Notes: generated by a model not told the origin, from the letters alone. 36,192 nucleotides of DNA from Fen731 sp964354265 (GCA_964354265.1 CAYGYY010000014.1:1-36192); one strand, 5' to 3'; positions 1 to 8,266 are shown, counted from the stretch's first letter. Numbers and translations: made by a program.

Positions 1-588
1 GAAAAATTTGACGCTCTCGTAATAGGACCCGGCCTGTCAAAAAACCCCAGTACAATATGTCTTGTAAGGGAGGTATTGAAAAAAATAAAGAAACCCACAG
101 TACTTGATGCCGATGGCCTGAGGGCGCTTTACGGTCCAAGGGATATCGGTGAAGAGGATGACCTGGATCTATCACATGTTGTCATAACCCCGCATGCAGG
201 CGAGCTCTCGGCGATACTTGGCATAGACAGGATAAGCCAGGAAGACAGGTTAAAAGAAAATTTCTCGGTTGTTGATAAATTTGGACTGGTTTCGGTTTTA
301 AAGGGCGCAGCTACAATAATTTCTAATCCTGAAAAATCAATATTTATTAATCCCACTGGAAGCTGGGCCCTTGCTGCTGCAGGAACGGGAGATATACTTA
401 CAGGTATAATAGGTTCCCTGCTCTCCCAGGGGCTGGAGCTAACTGATGCTGCTGTGTGCGGGGCTTTTATACATGGTTTAGCTTCTGATATAATTGCAAA
501 CAATACCAGCAGGACTTCCCAGATTGCAACTGATCTTCTTGAAGGGATAAAAAAGGTATTTCTTGAGATAGAAGAATTGAAATATTAA
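1..588 (+). CDS. nnrD: ADP/ATP-dependent NAD(P)H-hydrate dehydratase, C-terminal part (5' end outside window)
   Basis: This enzyme repairs hydrated NADH and NADPH (NADHX/NADPHX) by nucleotide-dependent dehydration in the cytosol. The frame is open from base 1, so the gene starts upstream. The first in-window start-like codon, TTG at 76, is internal because homologous sequence (LVIGPGLS) precedes it. Family motifs seen in order are GPGLS, VLDADGL, VITPHAGE, VLKGA and the nucleotide/substrate loop AAAGTGDILTGIIGSLL. In many bacteria this domain is fused behind an NnrE epimerase domain; that part cannot be seen here. The stop lies 74 bases before the CBS-protein gene on the same strand, and alr follows, so the three could be cotranscribed. 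Identification is firm; whether it is a bifunctional fusion is unknown. Confidence 0.93.
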   Translation, partial: EKFDALVIGPGLSKNPSTICLVREVLKKIKKPTVLDADGLRALYGPRDIGEEDDLDLSHVVITPHAGELSAILGIDRISQEDRLKENFSVVDKFGLVSVLKGAATIISNPEKSIFINPTGSWALAAAGTGDILTGIIGSLLSQGLELTDAAVCGAFIHGLASDIIANNTSRTSQIATDLLEGIKKVFLEIEELKY

Positions 589-662
589 AGAGTATTAAAA
601 TATGTGGGAATGGATTAAAGAGCCTAAGAATCTTTAAATAGAAAAAAACAAAAGGGGTTTTC

Positions 663-1127
663 ATGTCAGAATTAAAAGCCAGCGATATAATGATAAAGGA
701 TGTTATAACAATTAAAAAAGATGCTTCCATTGGGGAACTTTCAGAGCTGCTTATACAAAATAAGATCAGCGGCGTTCCAGTAATTGATGAGGAATATAGA
801 ATCATAGGCATAGTGACGGAAGCAGATATAATCGTCAAGGATACAGAACTGCATTTCCCGAGATATTTTAAGCTTCTGGATGGCATAATCTATCTTGAAA
901 GCCTTAATAAATTCAAATCCAACCTGCAAAAGCATCTTGCCACAAAAGTCGAAGATATAATGACAGTGAAAGTAAAGACTGTCCATCCCGATACGATGGT
1001 AAACGAGATTGCAGACCTCATGTTGAGTATGAAGATAAACAGGCTTCCCGTCGTGGATGATGACAACAGGGTGATAGGTATAGTAACCAGGGCGGATATA
1101 GTAAAATCGATGATATCCAGAGACTGA
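663..1127 (+). CDS. Tandem CBS-domain protein
   Basis: A 154-residue soluble protein made almost entirely of two CBS domains (about residues 5-60 and 95-152). Each carries the usual pattern: ASDIMIKDVITI with GVPVIDEEYRIIGIVTEADI, and VEDIMTVKVKTV with RLPVVDDDNRVIGIVTRADI. Stand-alone CBS pairs bind adenosine nucleotides (AMP, ATP, SAM or NAD-type ligands) and regulate partners; the ligand and partner cannot be read here. A purine-rich AAAGGGG lies 6-12 bases before the ATG, supporting this start. It sits between nnrD and alr on the same strand, 13 bases before alr. The family is certain, the role is not. Confidence 0.9.
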   Translation: MSELKASDIMIKDVITIKKDASIGELSELLIQNKISGVPVIDEEYRIIGIVTEADIIVKDTELHFPRYFKLLDGIIYLESLNKFKSNLQKHLATKVEDIMTVKVKTVHPDTMVNEIADLMLSMKINRLPVVDDDNRVIGIVTRADIVKSMISRD

Positions 1128-1140
1128 GCTAACCTGATTT

Positions 1141-2319
1141 ATGCTTAAAATTAATAGAAAAAACAAAAGATTCACAAGAATTGAAATAAATCTTGCTGAT
1201 TTTACCCACAACATAAGGGTTTTAAGGTCACATATTTCATCGCCGGGCACGAGAATAATGGCTGTAGTCAAATCAAATGCCTACGGGCATGGCGTGGTGG
1301 AAATATCAAAGCATGCTGTAAAAAATGGAATAAATTCACTTGGTGTAGCTCTTGCAGAAGATGCCATGACATTAAGGAAAGTCGGCATAAAAGTGCCAAT
1401 CTTAATACTCGGCGAGCCGCCAATGGAAATAGTAAATGATGCGATAAAATATGATTTTACGCTTTGCATTAATTCACTTGAAAAAGCCCAGGCAATTTCA
1501 GGGAAATGCTCCAAGTATGGTAAAAGGGCCAGGGTACATATAAAAGTCGATACAGGCATGAACAGGGTTGGCATAAGCTTCAGGGATGCTGTAGAAGTGA
1601 TTTGCAATATAGTTAAACTGCCTAATTTGGATGTTGAAGGACTTTTCACCCATTTTTCATGCGCAGGTGAAAAAGACCAGTCCTACACTAAGATGCAGTG
1701 GGATAGATTCCAGGAAGTGCAATCTGCGCTTGAAGCAAAAAAAATGCATTTCAAGATAATTCATTGCGCAAACAGCGCAGCATTTTTGCGAAGTAAAGTA
1801 TTTCACTGCAACATGGTAAGGCTCGGGATATCATTATATGGCCTGAGCCCGTTTGGGTCCGGCAGTGAAGATTGGCTCGAACAGGATGCGCAGAAAATAT
1901 TAAAAGACCTGCGCCCTATACTGAGCCTTAAATCAAGGGTCTCGTTTGTCAAGAATGTACCGGCAGGGCAATCTATATCATATGGAGCTACTTACACTAC
2001 AACAAAACCAAGTGTAATAGCTACAATTCCTATTGGTTATGCTGATGGTTATACACGTCTTTTTTCCAATAAAGCAGGAGTGCTGATAAATGGAGATATT
2101 GCTCCTGTAGTTGGGAACGTAACAATGGACCAGATAATGATAGACGTGACTGATGTAACTGATAACGGGGAAATAGTCGAAGGAACAGAAGTAACGCTGA
2201 TTGGAAATGCCGGTAATAAAAAGATAACTGCTGATTATCTTTCCGGAATGATAGGGACAATAAATTATGAAATTCTATGCATGCTTAAAGACAAGATTCC
2301 CAGGATTTATATTTACTGA
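1141..2319 (+). CDS. alr: Alanine racemase
   Basis: PLP-dependent interconversion of L- and D-alanine, supplying D-Ala for peptidoglycan. At 392 residues it is close to the usual 360-390. The PLP lysine is K44 in AVVKSNAYGHG, and the second catalytic base is Y281 in SISYGATYTT. Other family signatures are VDTGMNRVG, GLFTHFSCA, PIGYADGYTR and GNVTMDQIMIDVTD. The ATG has no good SD site and follows the CBS gene by 13 bases, so translation may be coupled to it. A short basic N-terminal extension (about 12 residues) precedes the conserved RIEINLADFTHN. The gene indicates a peptidoglycan-making bacterium. No missing catalytic residues were seen. Confidence 0.96.
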   Translation: MLKINRKNKRFTRIEINLADFTHNIRVLRSHISSPGTRIMAVVKSNAYGHGVVEISKHAVKNGINSLGVALAEDAMTLRKVGIKVPILILGEPPMEIVNDAIKYDFTLCINSLEKAQAISGKCSKYGKRARVHIKVDTGMNRVGISFRDAVEVICNIVKLPNLDVEGLFTHFSCAGEKDQSYTKMQWDRFQEVQSALEAKKMHFKIIHCANSAAFLRSKVFHCNMVRLGISLYGLSPFGSGSEDWLEQDAQKILKDLRPILSLKSRVSFVKNVPAGQSISYGATYTTTKPSVIATIPIGYADGYTRLFSNKAGVLINGDIAPVVGNVTMDQIMIDVTDVTDNGEIVEGTEVTLIGNAGNKKITADYLSGMIGTINYEILCMLKDKIPRIYIY

Positions 2320-2359
2320 TATTTCAATTATTTTATTGTGTGAATATTGAGGAGGACGG

Positions 2360-2950
2360 ATGAAGGTTGTAGCTTTTAATGGCAGCCCCAGAAAGAATGG
2401 CAATACAGCGGCTGCAATAAATATTATTTTCGAAGAGCTTGAAAAACAGGGCATAGAGACTGAAATGGTCCAGGTGGGTGGAATGCCAATAAAACCCTGC
2501 AGGGTTTGCCTGAAATGCAGGCAGAAAAAAGACGGGTTTTGTTATGGTTATGAAAAAGATAACTCTGACATCCTTAATGACTGTATTAAAAAAATGATCG
2601 ATGCCCAGGGTATAATAATCGGTTCTCCTGTTTATTTTGGTTCAATTACCCCGGAAATAAAATCCCTTATAGACAGGTCAGGATATTGTTCCCGTAGCGG
2701 CGGGAATATAATGCTAAGGAGGAAAGTTTGCGCCCCTTTGGCTGTAGTAAGGCGACAGGGCTCTGGAGCGGTTATTGAACAGATAACTAATCTCTTTGCA
2801 TTAAGTGAAGCAATTGTTCCATACTCTAATTACTGGAATATGGCTATTGGCCGGGAGCCAGGCGAAATATTGAATGATGAGGAAGGCGTAGGAACATTTA
2901 GGAGACTGGGAGAAAATATGGCCTGGCTTCTTAAAAAAATTTACAATTAA
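2360..2950 (+). CDS. Flavodoxin-like iron-sulfur flavoprotein / NADPH-dependent FMN reductase family
   Basis: A 196-residue flavodoxin-fold protein. The FMN phosphate loop is GSPRKNGNTAA near the N-terminus and the flavin-contact segment is IIGSPVYFGSITPEIKSLIDR. Between them is a cysteine cluster (CRVCLKCRQKKDGFC, about residues 48-62) like that of iron-sulfur flavoproteins, which bind a [4Fe-4S] cluster as well as FMN. Such proteins carry electrons between ferredoxin and other partners in anaerobes. A strong GGAGGA sits just upstream of the ATG. It lies 40 bases after alr on the same strand, with no evident functional link. The electron partner is unknown. Confidence 0.85.
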   Translation: MKVVAFNGSPRKNGNTAAAINIIFEELEKQGIETEMVQVGGMPIKPCRVCLKCRQKKDGFCYGYEKDNSDILNDCIKKMIDAQGIIIGSPVYFGSITPEIKSLIDRSGYCSRSGGNIMLRRKVCAPLAVVRRQGSGAVIEQITNLFALSEAIVPYSNYWNMAIGREPGEILNDEEGVGTFRRLGENMAWLLKKIYN

Positions 2951-3056
2951 GAATTTTTGACTTAAGTTATACAGGTTTTTTTAAAGTATCTGCCAAAGTT
3001 AAATTATTAATAAACAAAAAGCGCAGGTCTTAAAAAGCTAAAAATAATCCCAGTTA

Positions 3057-3275
3057 TTAAAGATCGTCATCTTCCAGTTCTTCGCTCATTCCCCTGGATG
3101 CAAACTCAGAAATAGTGTCTGCAATGTTTTCGGGAAGGATATTTTTTGACTTAAGAACGTTCAATATGTTCTGAAACCCGACTTTTTTTATGATGTACCC
3201 GGCTATAGCGCCGACTACTGCCCCACCTACCACGTAATAAACAATGGCCTTGTCAGTTTTTTTATCCTTGCTCAT
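3057..3275 (-). CDS. Small single-span membrane protein, unknown function
   Basis: A 72-residue protein. A basic N-terminus (MSKDKKTDK) is followed by one hydrophobic, glycine-rich span (about residues 11-30, VVGGAVVGAIAGYI), an amphipathic middle and a very acidic C-terminus (EELEDDDL). This layout resembles YtxH-like or glycine-zipper small envelope proteins, but no specific family was recognised. A good GGAGG lies 8-12 bases before the ATG on the minus strand, which argues that it is a real gene. It converges with the flavoprotein gene and is divergent from yhhQ. Confidence 0.65.
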   Translation of the reverse strand: MSKDKKTDKAIVYYVVGGAVVGAIAGYIIKKVGFQNILNVLKSKNILPENIADTISEFASRGMSEELEDDDL

Positions 3276-3386
3276 TTTAAGAACCTCCAGAAATCAGGAA
3301 TGAATAAATGGTTTATCTGTCCCTTATTTTCTCTTTTTAAAAAAACATTAAAAATCTTATAATATTTTCTTATTATACTATTATGT
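3276..3386 (+). promoter_or_regulatory. AT-rich spacer with candidate promoter for the yhhQ-type gene
   Basis: The region between the divergent small membrane protein and the transporter is strongly AT-rich. Two -10-like hexamers are present on the plus strand, TATAAT at 3358-3363 and TATACT at 3374-3379. No good -35 is spaced at 16-18 bases from either. If the second is used, transcription would start near 3386, at the base of the leader stem described next. This is weak evidence from hexamer matching alone. Confidence 0.3.
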
Positions 3387-3440
3387 CTGGTATTAAATCC
3401 ATACGCGGATATATAATTAATCTTAAATACCAGGGTCCGG
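3387..3440 (+). promoter_or_regulatory. Structured 5' leader of the queuosine-precursor transporter gene, candidate ligand-sensing RNA
   Basis: CTGGTATT at 3387-3394 is perfectly complementary to AATACCAG at 3426-3433. In the enclosed loop, CGGAT at 3406-3410 can pair with GTCCG at 3435-3439 (four Watson-Crick pairs plus one G-U), which would make a pseudoknot. The 3' arm and tail overlap the only SD-like AGGG (3432-3435) before the ATG at 3445, so folding could block ribosome binding. Transporters of this family are often controlled by preQ1 riboswitches, but I do not recognise a known preQ1 class here. A competing small hairpin (ATCC/GGAT) exists in the loop. Confidence 0.35.
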
Positions 3441-3444
3441 TAAT

Positions 3445-4125
3445 ATGGAAAAAACTACAAAATATATTTATTTAGATGTAATAACCGGGCTATTTGTCGC
3501 GGTGCTGCTTATTTCAAATATTGCCTCCACAAAGATCGTGCAGATAGGGAGATTTACATTTGACGGAGGAACCCTCCTTTTCCCGCTGACCTATATTTTT
3601 GGCGACATATTGACAGAGGTCTACGGTTTCAGGGCTGGAAGAAGGGTCATATGGATAGGATTTTTCTCTGCATTGTTAATGTCTCTTTTCCTTGGATTGA
3701 TAGGGCTTATAAGGCCTGCTGCCGGCTGGGAATACCAGCAGGCTTATATGCAGATACTTGGCCAGACGCCCCGGATTGTTGCAGCCTCGCTCATAGCATA
3801 TTTTGCGGGCGAGTTTTCAAATTCTATAGTACTTGCAAAAATGAAAATCCTGACAAAAGGCAAATGGCTATGGACAAGGACTATTGGTTCCACACTTGTC
3901 GGCGAGGGTGTAGACACTGTGTTATTTGTGCTTATTGCTTTTGCAGGTCTTTATAGCTGGGAAATGGTAATGCTGATTATAATTTCAAATTATATTTTTA
4001 AGGTGGGAATTGAAGTCATACTTACTCCTGCGACATATTCTATTGTCGGGACGCTGAAAAAGAGAGAAAAAGTGGATTATTATGATTATAATACAAACTT
4101 TAACCCGTTTAAGCTAAACGATTGA
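3445..4125 (+). CDS. yhhQ: Queuosine precursor transporter, YhhQ/VUT (DUF165) family
   Basis: An integral membrane protein of 226 residues with about six hydrophobic spans. YhhQ-family proteins import queuosine precursors (preQ0/preQ1 or queuine) for tRNA modification. Family hallmarks are SNIASTKIV in the first span, GGTLLFPLTYIFGDILTEVYGF, the AYFAGEFSNS segment and the LVGEGVDTVLF segment. The ATG is preceded by an AGGG that falls in a possible leader stem. It converges with the DUF1287 gene, with a GC-rich hairpin between them. No queuosine biosynthesis gene is in the window, consistent with salvage. Family assignment is strong; the exact substrate is inferred from the family. Confidence 0.9.
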   Translation: MEKTTKYIYLDVITGLFVAVLLISNIASTKIVQIGRFTFDGGTLLFPLTYIFGDILTEVYGFRAGRRVIWIGFFSALLMSLFLGLIGLIRPAAGWEYQQAYMQILGQTPRIVAASLIAYFAGEFSNSIVLAKMKILTKGKWLWTRTIGSTLVGEGVDTVLFVLIAFAGLYSWEMVMLIIISNYIFKVGIEVILTPATYSIVGTLKKREKVDYYDYNTNFNPFKLND

Positions 4126-4161
4126 CAAAAGCTTCCAATGAATGTGGCAGTCGCTGGCTGC

Positions 4162-4186
4162 TGGGCTCCAGCCCATTTTCTATTAT
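4162..4186 (+). terminator. Candidate intrinsic terminator between converging genes
   Basis: TGGGC (4162-4166) and GCCCA (4171-4175) form a 5-bp GC-rich stem with a TCCA loop, followed at once by TTTTC and a T-rich run on the plus strand. It sits about 40 bases after the transporter stop and just before the stop of the converging gene. The stem is short, so activity is uncertain. Confidence 0.45.
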
Positions 4187-5092
4187 TTATTCTTCCTCAT
4201 AAGGATTCGGGTACCTGTAATGTCCAACAACAATATATTCCATCAGCTTATCAACCTCGCTGATTTTACCAAATTCCTTTGATATCATTATGACAAGAGG
4301 CACACCCTGGTCATTTTTTCGTGAGGAAATAAAACCGCCCAAATCCTGGTAAGGATTATCAGGGTCAAACTGGAAATATACAATATCACCCGGCTGCCAC
4401 TGTATGTTGTTGTCGGCATCACCCGGGATAAACTGTTTATCAAGTTCAAGGGCATTTCTTTTAAAAAACTGTTCCTGGAAAAAAACATCCCTGAAATCGA
4501 TATACTTGATTGCTTCATCCCTCTTCTTTATATCCAGGGGATAATCTTCCTTATGTTCGGTCATATCCTTATTTATAAGCTCCATAAGGTCGTATCCGGT
4601 ATCTTTTAAAACTGTTGAAATGACATCCGTGGATATCCATATGTTTCCGGGCGGATAACCTGATTCAGGATAGACTTCATACCCGTACTGGATATCTTCT
4701 TCCAGCAGTTCTTTTAATCGCAATACAATGCTCTTCTGGACTTCGGATAGCTCGAATTCCTGTACAGGGGTTTCAGCCGTTTCGGCAGTTGTATCTTCTG
4801 CAGATTCTGCAGTTTCTGACGAGCCTTCTGTTGTTCCATCTGTTGATGCAGGAATATTTTCCATTACTCCGGCGCCTTCCTCACCCGGAGGTATGTATGG
4901 AGTATTAATTGTTAGTTCAGAAACAGGAAAAGGTTTTGATGAAGCAAAGAGGTCTTCAGGCAGTTTTATAGCAACCTCTTTATAATTGGTATAAAGAAAC
5001 CAGACCTGCACAGCTGCAAGCACTACCACGGCAAAAATTATTATTTTAGTGCCCTGGCTTTTCCTCGCATAGATTTTTTTTGTCTTTTCCAT
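4187..5092 (-). CDS. Membrane-anchored DUF1287 (YijF-like) protein lacking the family cysteine and histidines
   Basis: A 301-residue protein. A basic N-terminus (MEKTKKIYARK) precedes one hydrophobic span (about 15-35), then a Ser/Thr/Glu-rich linker (about 65-110) and a C-terminal domain that follows DUF1287: YPPGN..STDV, the KDM...YPLDI segment, a WQPGDIVYF segment and GHYRYP near the end. DUF1287 proteins normally have CTDV, HIG and VIHN motifs. Here these read ISTDV (serine at about 154), DLGG and VIMI, so the presumed cysteine and histidines of a papain/NlpC-like site are absent. I choose the ATG at 5092; an upstream in-frame TTG at 5122 would add ten residues before the usual basic start. 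It is probably extracytoplasmic. Function is unknown; a binding rather than enzymatic role is inferred. Confidence 0.65.
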   Translation of the reverse strand: MEKTKKIYARKSQGTKIIIFAVVVLAAVQVWFLYTNYKEVAIKLPEDLFASSKPFPVSELTINTPYIPPGEEGAGVMENIPASTDGTTEGSSETAESAEDTTAETAETPVQEFELSEVQKSIVLRLKELLEEDIQYGYEVYPESGYPPGNIWISTDVISTVLKDTGYDLMELINKDMTEHKEDYPLDIKKRDEAIKYIDFRDVFFQEQFFKRNALELDKQFIPGDADNNIQWQPGDIVYFQFDPDNPYQDLGGFISSRKNDQGVPLVIMISKEFGKISEVDKLMEYIVVGHYRYPNPYEEE

Positions 5093-5154
5093 ATCAAGTG
5101 AATATATTATATTAAATCGCAAATAAAATAAATTGTTTAGTAACTTTAGTTTTC

Positions 5155-5182
5155 TTTACATTTGGGTTTACTTATATATACT
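5155..5182 (+). promoter_or_regulatory. Candidate sigma-70-type promoter for the ior gene cluster
   Basis: TTTACA at 5155-5160 and TATACT at 5177-5182 are separated by 16 bases, a good vegetative-promoter match. The expected start, near 5190, leaves a leader of about 40 bases before the iorA ATG at 5232. It also argues against the upstream in-frame ATG at 5133. Confidence 0.5.
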
Positions 5183-5231
5183 ATATAACTTAATTTACAA
5201 AACCTGTTATGGACCATTCTCTCATAGTAAA

Positions 5232-7109
5232 ATGGAAGCTGAAACAAATCTGAGACTTTTGACAGGCAATGAAGCTATTGCAAGAGGCGCTTATGAAGCA
5301 GGAGTTAAAGTCGCGACTGCTTACCCGGGCACTCCCTCCACTGAAATCCTTGAGAATATTGCCAGGTACGAAGAGATTTACTCTCAATGGTCAGTTAATG
5401 AAAAAGTTGCCCTGGAGGTTGCTTCGGGCTCAAGTATTGCAGGCGCAAGGACTATTATTGCAATGAAACATGTTGGTTTAAATGTTGCAGCAGACCCCTT
5501 TATGACCCTTTCTTATACTGGTGTTAATGGAGGAATGGTAATAGTGTCAGCAGACGATCCTTATATGCACAGTTCACAGAATGAGCAGGATAACAGGTTT
5601 TACGCAAAATTTGCAAAAATACCGATGCTTGAACCTACTGACAGCCAGGAAGCGCTTGAACTTGTAAAAGAAGCATTTGAAATAAGCGAAAGGTTTGATA
5701 CCCCTGTCCTGCTGCGGACCACCACAAGGATATCTCATTCAAGGTCGCTTGTAAGAACAGGGACCAGGGTAGTTCCTCAGGGAAAAAAATATGTAAAAAA
5801 TGCCCGTAAATATGTAATGATACCTGCTTATGGAAGATTAAGACATGAAGCATTGATAAAAAGATGGGCGGGACTTAAAGCTTTTTGCCGGCAAAGCAGG
5901 TTTTTTGACATATATCTGCCTGCTTCCAAGAATAGCCTGCCTTCTTCCGTATATAATATCAATGATATAGGCATTGTCACTTCCGGAGTCGCATATCAGT
6001 ATTGCCGGGAGGTTTTTGATATAATACCTGTATTAAAATTAAAGATGACAAGCCCACTCCCGGAGGAAGCGATAAGAAAATTTGCATCCGGTAAAAAACT
6101 GCTTTTAGTAATAGAGGAGCTTGAACCCTACCTTGAAGAGCAAATCAGGCTGCTGGGACTGGAACCGGAAATAGCAGGAAAGGAATTTTTCCCTGAGTCC
6201 GGGGAGCTGAATATTGAAATTCTGGAAAAGGTGCACGACAGGCTTTTTGGAACCAGCTTTTTTCCTGAAAAAGAAAACATAACTTTAAAAGATATGCAAA
6301 AAGATATCCCGGCAAGGCCTCCGGTATTATGCGCCGGATGCTCTCACCGCCCTGTATTCCATGTTTTAAAAAAATTAAAAGTCGCAGTGATGGGTGATAT
6401 AGGCTGCTATACGCTTTCAGTACTGCCTCCCCTTTCTGCGCTTGATTCCTGTCTTTGTATGGGAGCAGGCATAGGACAGGCGCTTGGAATGGAAAAAGCC
6501 GATCCGGCATTAAAAAACAGGGTCGTTTCTGTAATCGGGGATTCGACATTTTTTCATTCAGGGATAACCCCCCTTATTGACAATGCTTATAACAATGGCA
6601 CAGGCCTGATTATAATCCTTGACAACAGCACAACAGCAATGACCGGGCATCAGGTGCATCCAGGTGTGGGAAAAACGCTGATGGGTGATATTGCTATTGA
6701 TATGAAACCTGAAGCCTTTGCACAGGCAGCAGGTATAAAAAATATAAGGATTGTAGACCCATATGATATGAAAGAACTTGAAAGGACACTAAAAGAGGAG
6801 CTTGAAGTAAGGGAGCTGTCTGTTGTGGTCTGCAGGAGGCAATGCGTGCTGTTGGAGAAAAAAAAGGATGCCGGGCTGACTTATATTGAGCAGGATGAGT
6901 GCAAAAAGTGCGGCTCATGTGTCAGGTTCGGGTGTCCGGCCATAGAACTGCGGAAGGATAGTTATATTATAAATGAGCTGCTATGTACAGATTGTGAAGT
7001 TTGTGTAGCAGTTTGCAGGAGCAGCGCTATAAAATCAAGGGCAACCCCCGATAAAAATAAAGCCTGGCTTATTAAAAAGGCTGGTGATAAAACAAAGTCA
7101 GCCAGTTAA
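5232..7109 (+). CDS. iorA: Indolepyruvate ferredoxin oxidoreductase, alpha subunit
   Basis: TPP- and Fe-S-dependent oxidative decarboxylation of aryl-pyruvates (indole-, phenyl- and hydroxyphenylpyruvate) to aryl-acetyl-CoA with reduction of ferredoxin. The 625 residues contain an N-terminal pyrimidine-binding domain (TAYPGTPSTEI, MKHVGLNVAADP), a central domain and a TPP/Mg domain (GDIGCYTL ... VIGDSTFFHSG ... LDNSTTAMTGHQ). Two C-terminal [4Fe-4S] clusters have cysteines at about 557/560/563/568 and 585/588/591/595; the second ends in CR instead of CP. The ATG at 5232 is chosen because it immediately precedes the conserved N-terminus. The frame is open back to an ATG at 5133, but that lies upstream of the predicted promoter. 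iorB follows. Confidence 0.94.
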   Translation: MEAETNLRLLTGNEAIARGAYEAGVKVATAYPGTPSTEILENIARYEEIYSQWSVNEKVALEVASGSSIAGARTIIAMKHVGLNVAADPFMTLSYTGVNGGMVIVSADDPYMHSSQNEQDNRFYAKFAKIPMLEPTDSQEALELVKEAFEISERFDTPVLLRTTTRISHSRSLVRTGTRVVPQGKKYVKNARKYVMIPAYGRLRHEALIKRWAGLKAFCRQSRFFDIYLPASKNSLPSSVYNINDIGIVTSGVAYQYCREVFDIIPVLKLKMTSPLPEEAIRKFASGKKLLLVIEELEPYLEEQIRLLGLEPEIAGKEFFPESGELNIEILEKVHDRLFGTSFFPEKENITLKDMQKDIPARPPVLCAGCSHRPVFHVLKKLKVAVMGDIGCYTLSVLPPLSALDSCLCMGAGIGQALGMEKADPALKNRVVSVIGDSTFFHSGITPLIDNAYNNGTGLIIILDNSTTAMTGHQVHPGVGKTLMGDIAIDMKPEAFAQAAGIKNIRIVDPYDMKELERTLKEELEVRELSVVVCRRQCVLLEKKKDAGLTYIEQDECKKCGSCVRFGCPAIELRKDSYIINELLCTDCEVCVAVCRSSAIKSRATPDKNKAWLIKKAGDKTKSAS

Positions 7110-7163
7110 AAACCCGGGTGTTACAGTTTAAAAAAAAATTATGATAGAAAAATAAAACATTTA

Positions 7164-7817
7164 ATGATAAAAAACGACAATAATAACAACAATTACAATC
7201 AGGCATCCAGGGCTGCTGTAAAAAGAACAGAAAGTTCATTGAAAAAAGGAGATACAATCTCCGTGCTTTTTGTCGGTGTCGGAGGACAGGGCATAATTCT
7301 TGCAACAACAATCGTTGCAAACACTGTAATAAACGCAGGTTTTGATGTTAAAGTCTCGGAAGTCCATGGAATGGCTCAGCGGGGAGGCAGCGTTGAGGGC
7401 AGTGTAAGATTCGGTAAAAAAGTATATTCACCTACGATAAATAAAGCAGAATTTATAGTCGCGCTTGAAAAACTTGAGGCGCTTCGTTTCCTGCCAAAAC
7501 TTGGCAGCGGAGGTTCTATTATTGTAAATAATTATGAAATATTTCCATCTCCGGTTTTTTCAAAGGGAATCTCATATCCGGACGATATTGAGTCCAGGAT
7601 AGAAAAGCAGGTGCCTAATTGTTTTTTTGCTGATGCTGTGGAAATAGCAAGGAGTTTAAAGGAAATCAGGGTATCAAATGTGGTGCTTTTAGGTATTTTT
7701 TCAAACTTCCTGCCTTTTGAAAATGATTTCTGGACTGATGCGATAAAGGGAAGCGTTCCCCGTAAAGCCATGAGCTTAAATATAGAAGCATTTAACAGGG
7801 GAAAATATCTTTTTTAA
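7164..7817 (+). CDS. iorB: Indolepyruvate ferredoxin oxidoreductase, beta subunit
   Basis: The small subunit that pairs with IorA, of the pyruvate/ketoisovalerate oxidoreductase gamma-domain family. Signatures are VLFVGVGGQGIILATTIVA, VSEVHGMAQRGGSVEGSVRFG and the YSPTINKAEFIVALEKLEALR segment. It is 217 residues from the ATG at 7164, slightly long: the first 35 residues are low in complexity (an Asn-rich NDNNNNNYNQ stretch) and absent from typical homologs. In-frame alternatives are TTG at 7239 and GTG at 7263. An AAAAGGAG stretch (7244-7251) lies before that GTG, which would leave no room for the usual leading residues. The start is therefore uncertain while the identity is firm. It lies 54 bases after iorA and 22 before the ACT gene. 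Confidence 0.93.
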   Translation: MIKNDNNNNNYNQASRAAVKRTESSLKKGDTISVLFVGVGGQGIILATTIVANTVINAGFDVKVSEVHGMAQRGGSVEGSVRFGKKVYSPTINKAEFIVALEKLEALRFLPKLGSGGSIIVNNYEIFPSPVFSKGISYPDDIESRIEKQVPNCFFADAVEIARSLKEIRVSNVVLLGIFSNFLPFENDFWTDAIKGSVPRKAMSLNIEAFNRGKYLF

Positions 7818-7839
7818 AATCTTTTACAAGGGAGGGAAA

Positions 7840-8232
7840 ATGGCTGTAAAACAACTCACTGTATTTCTTGAAAACCAGACCGGAAGACTTGCGGAGGTCA
7901 CAAGGATTTTAAAGGAAGCAAATATAAACCTCCAGGGTTTTTCAACAACCGAGGCCAGGGATTATGGGATACTGCGCCTTGTGGTATCAGATACTGATGC
8001 TGCAAGACAGAGATTAAAAGATGCGGGTTTTACAACCCATGTTGCTGAAGCTATCTGCATCAGGGTCGAAGACAGGCCCGGAGAGCTTTACAAGATACTC
8101 GATATCCTGGCAAAGGAAAAAGTAAATATTGATTATATTTATGTGATTGCAGATACGAGACTGGTATTGAGCGTAAGTGATATCGAAAAAACAGAGGACA
8201 TTCTTGCCAAAAATGGAGTGGTCCTATGTTAA
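7840..8232 (+). CDS. Tandem ACT-domain amino-acid-binding protein
   Basis: A 130-residue protein of two ACT domains. The first (about 1-65) starts KQLTVFLENQTGRLAEVTRILKEANINLQG and the second (about 68-130) contains IRVEDRPGELYKILDILAKEKVNIDYIY. The Gly at each first strand-helix junction (TGRL, PGEL) is conserved for amino-acid binding at the dimer interface. A strong GGGAGG precedes the ATG. Such stand-alone double-ACT proteins often sit beside iorAB and paaK genes; sensing of an aromatic amino acid or aryl acid is the likely role, but no effector domain is attached. It is placed between iorB and the symporter genes. Confidence 0.9.
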   Translation: MAVKQLTVFLENQTGRLAEVTRILKEANINLQGFSTTEARDYGILRLVVSDTDAARQRLKDAGFTTHVAEAICIRVEDRPGELYKILDILAKEKVNIDYIYVIADTRLVLSVSDIEKTEDILAKNGVVLC

Positions 8233-8266
8233 AAGAGTTTTTACAATAAAAAGAAAGGGGGTCATA

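Noticed and set aside
5133..5231. Upstream in-frame extension of iorA from an ATG at 5133
   Set aside because: The added residues are hydrophobic and AT-derived, absent from the family's conserved start, and lie across a promoter-like site; ATG 5232 fits better.
8177..8266. Extended start for the symporter accessory peptide
   Set aside because: It would overlap the ACT-domain gene and lacks an SD, whereas ATG 8267 has AAAGGGGG at proper distance.
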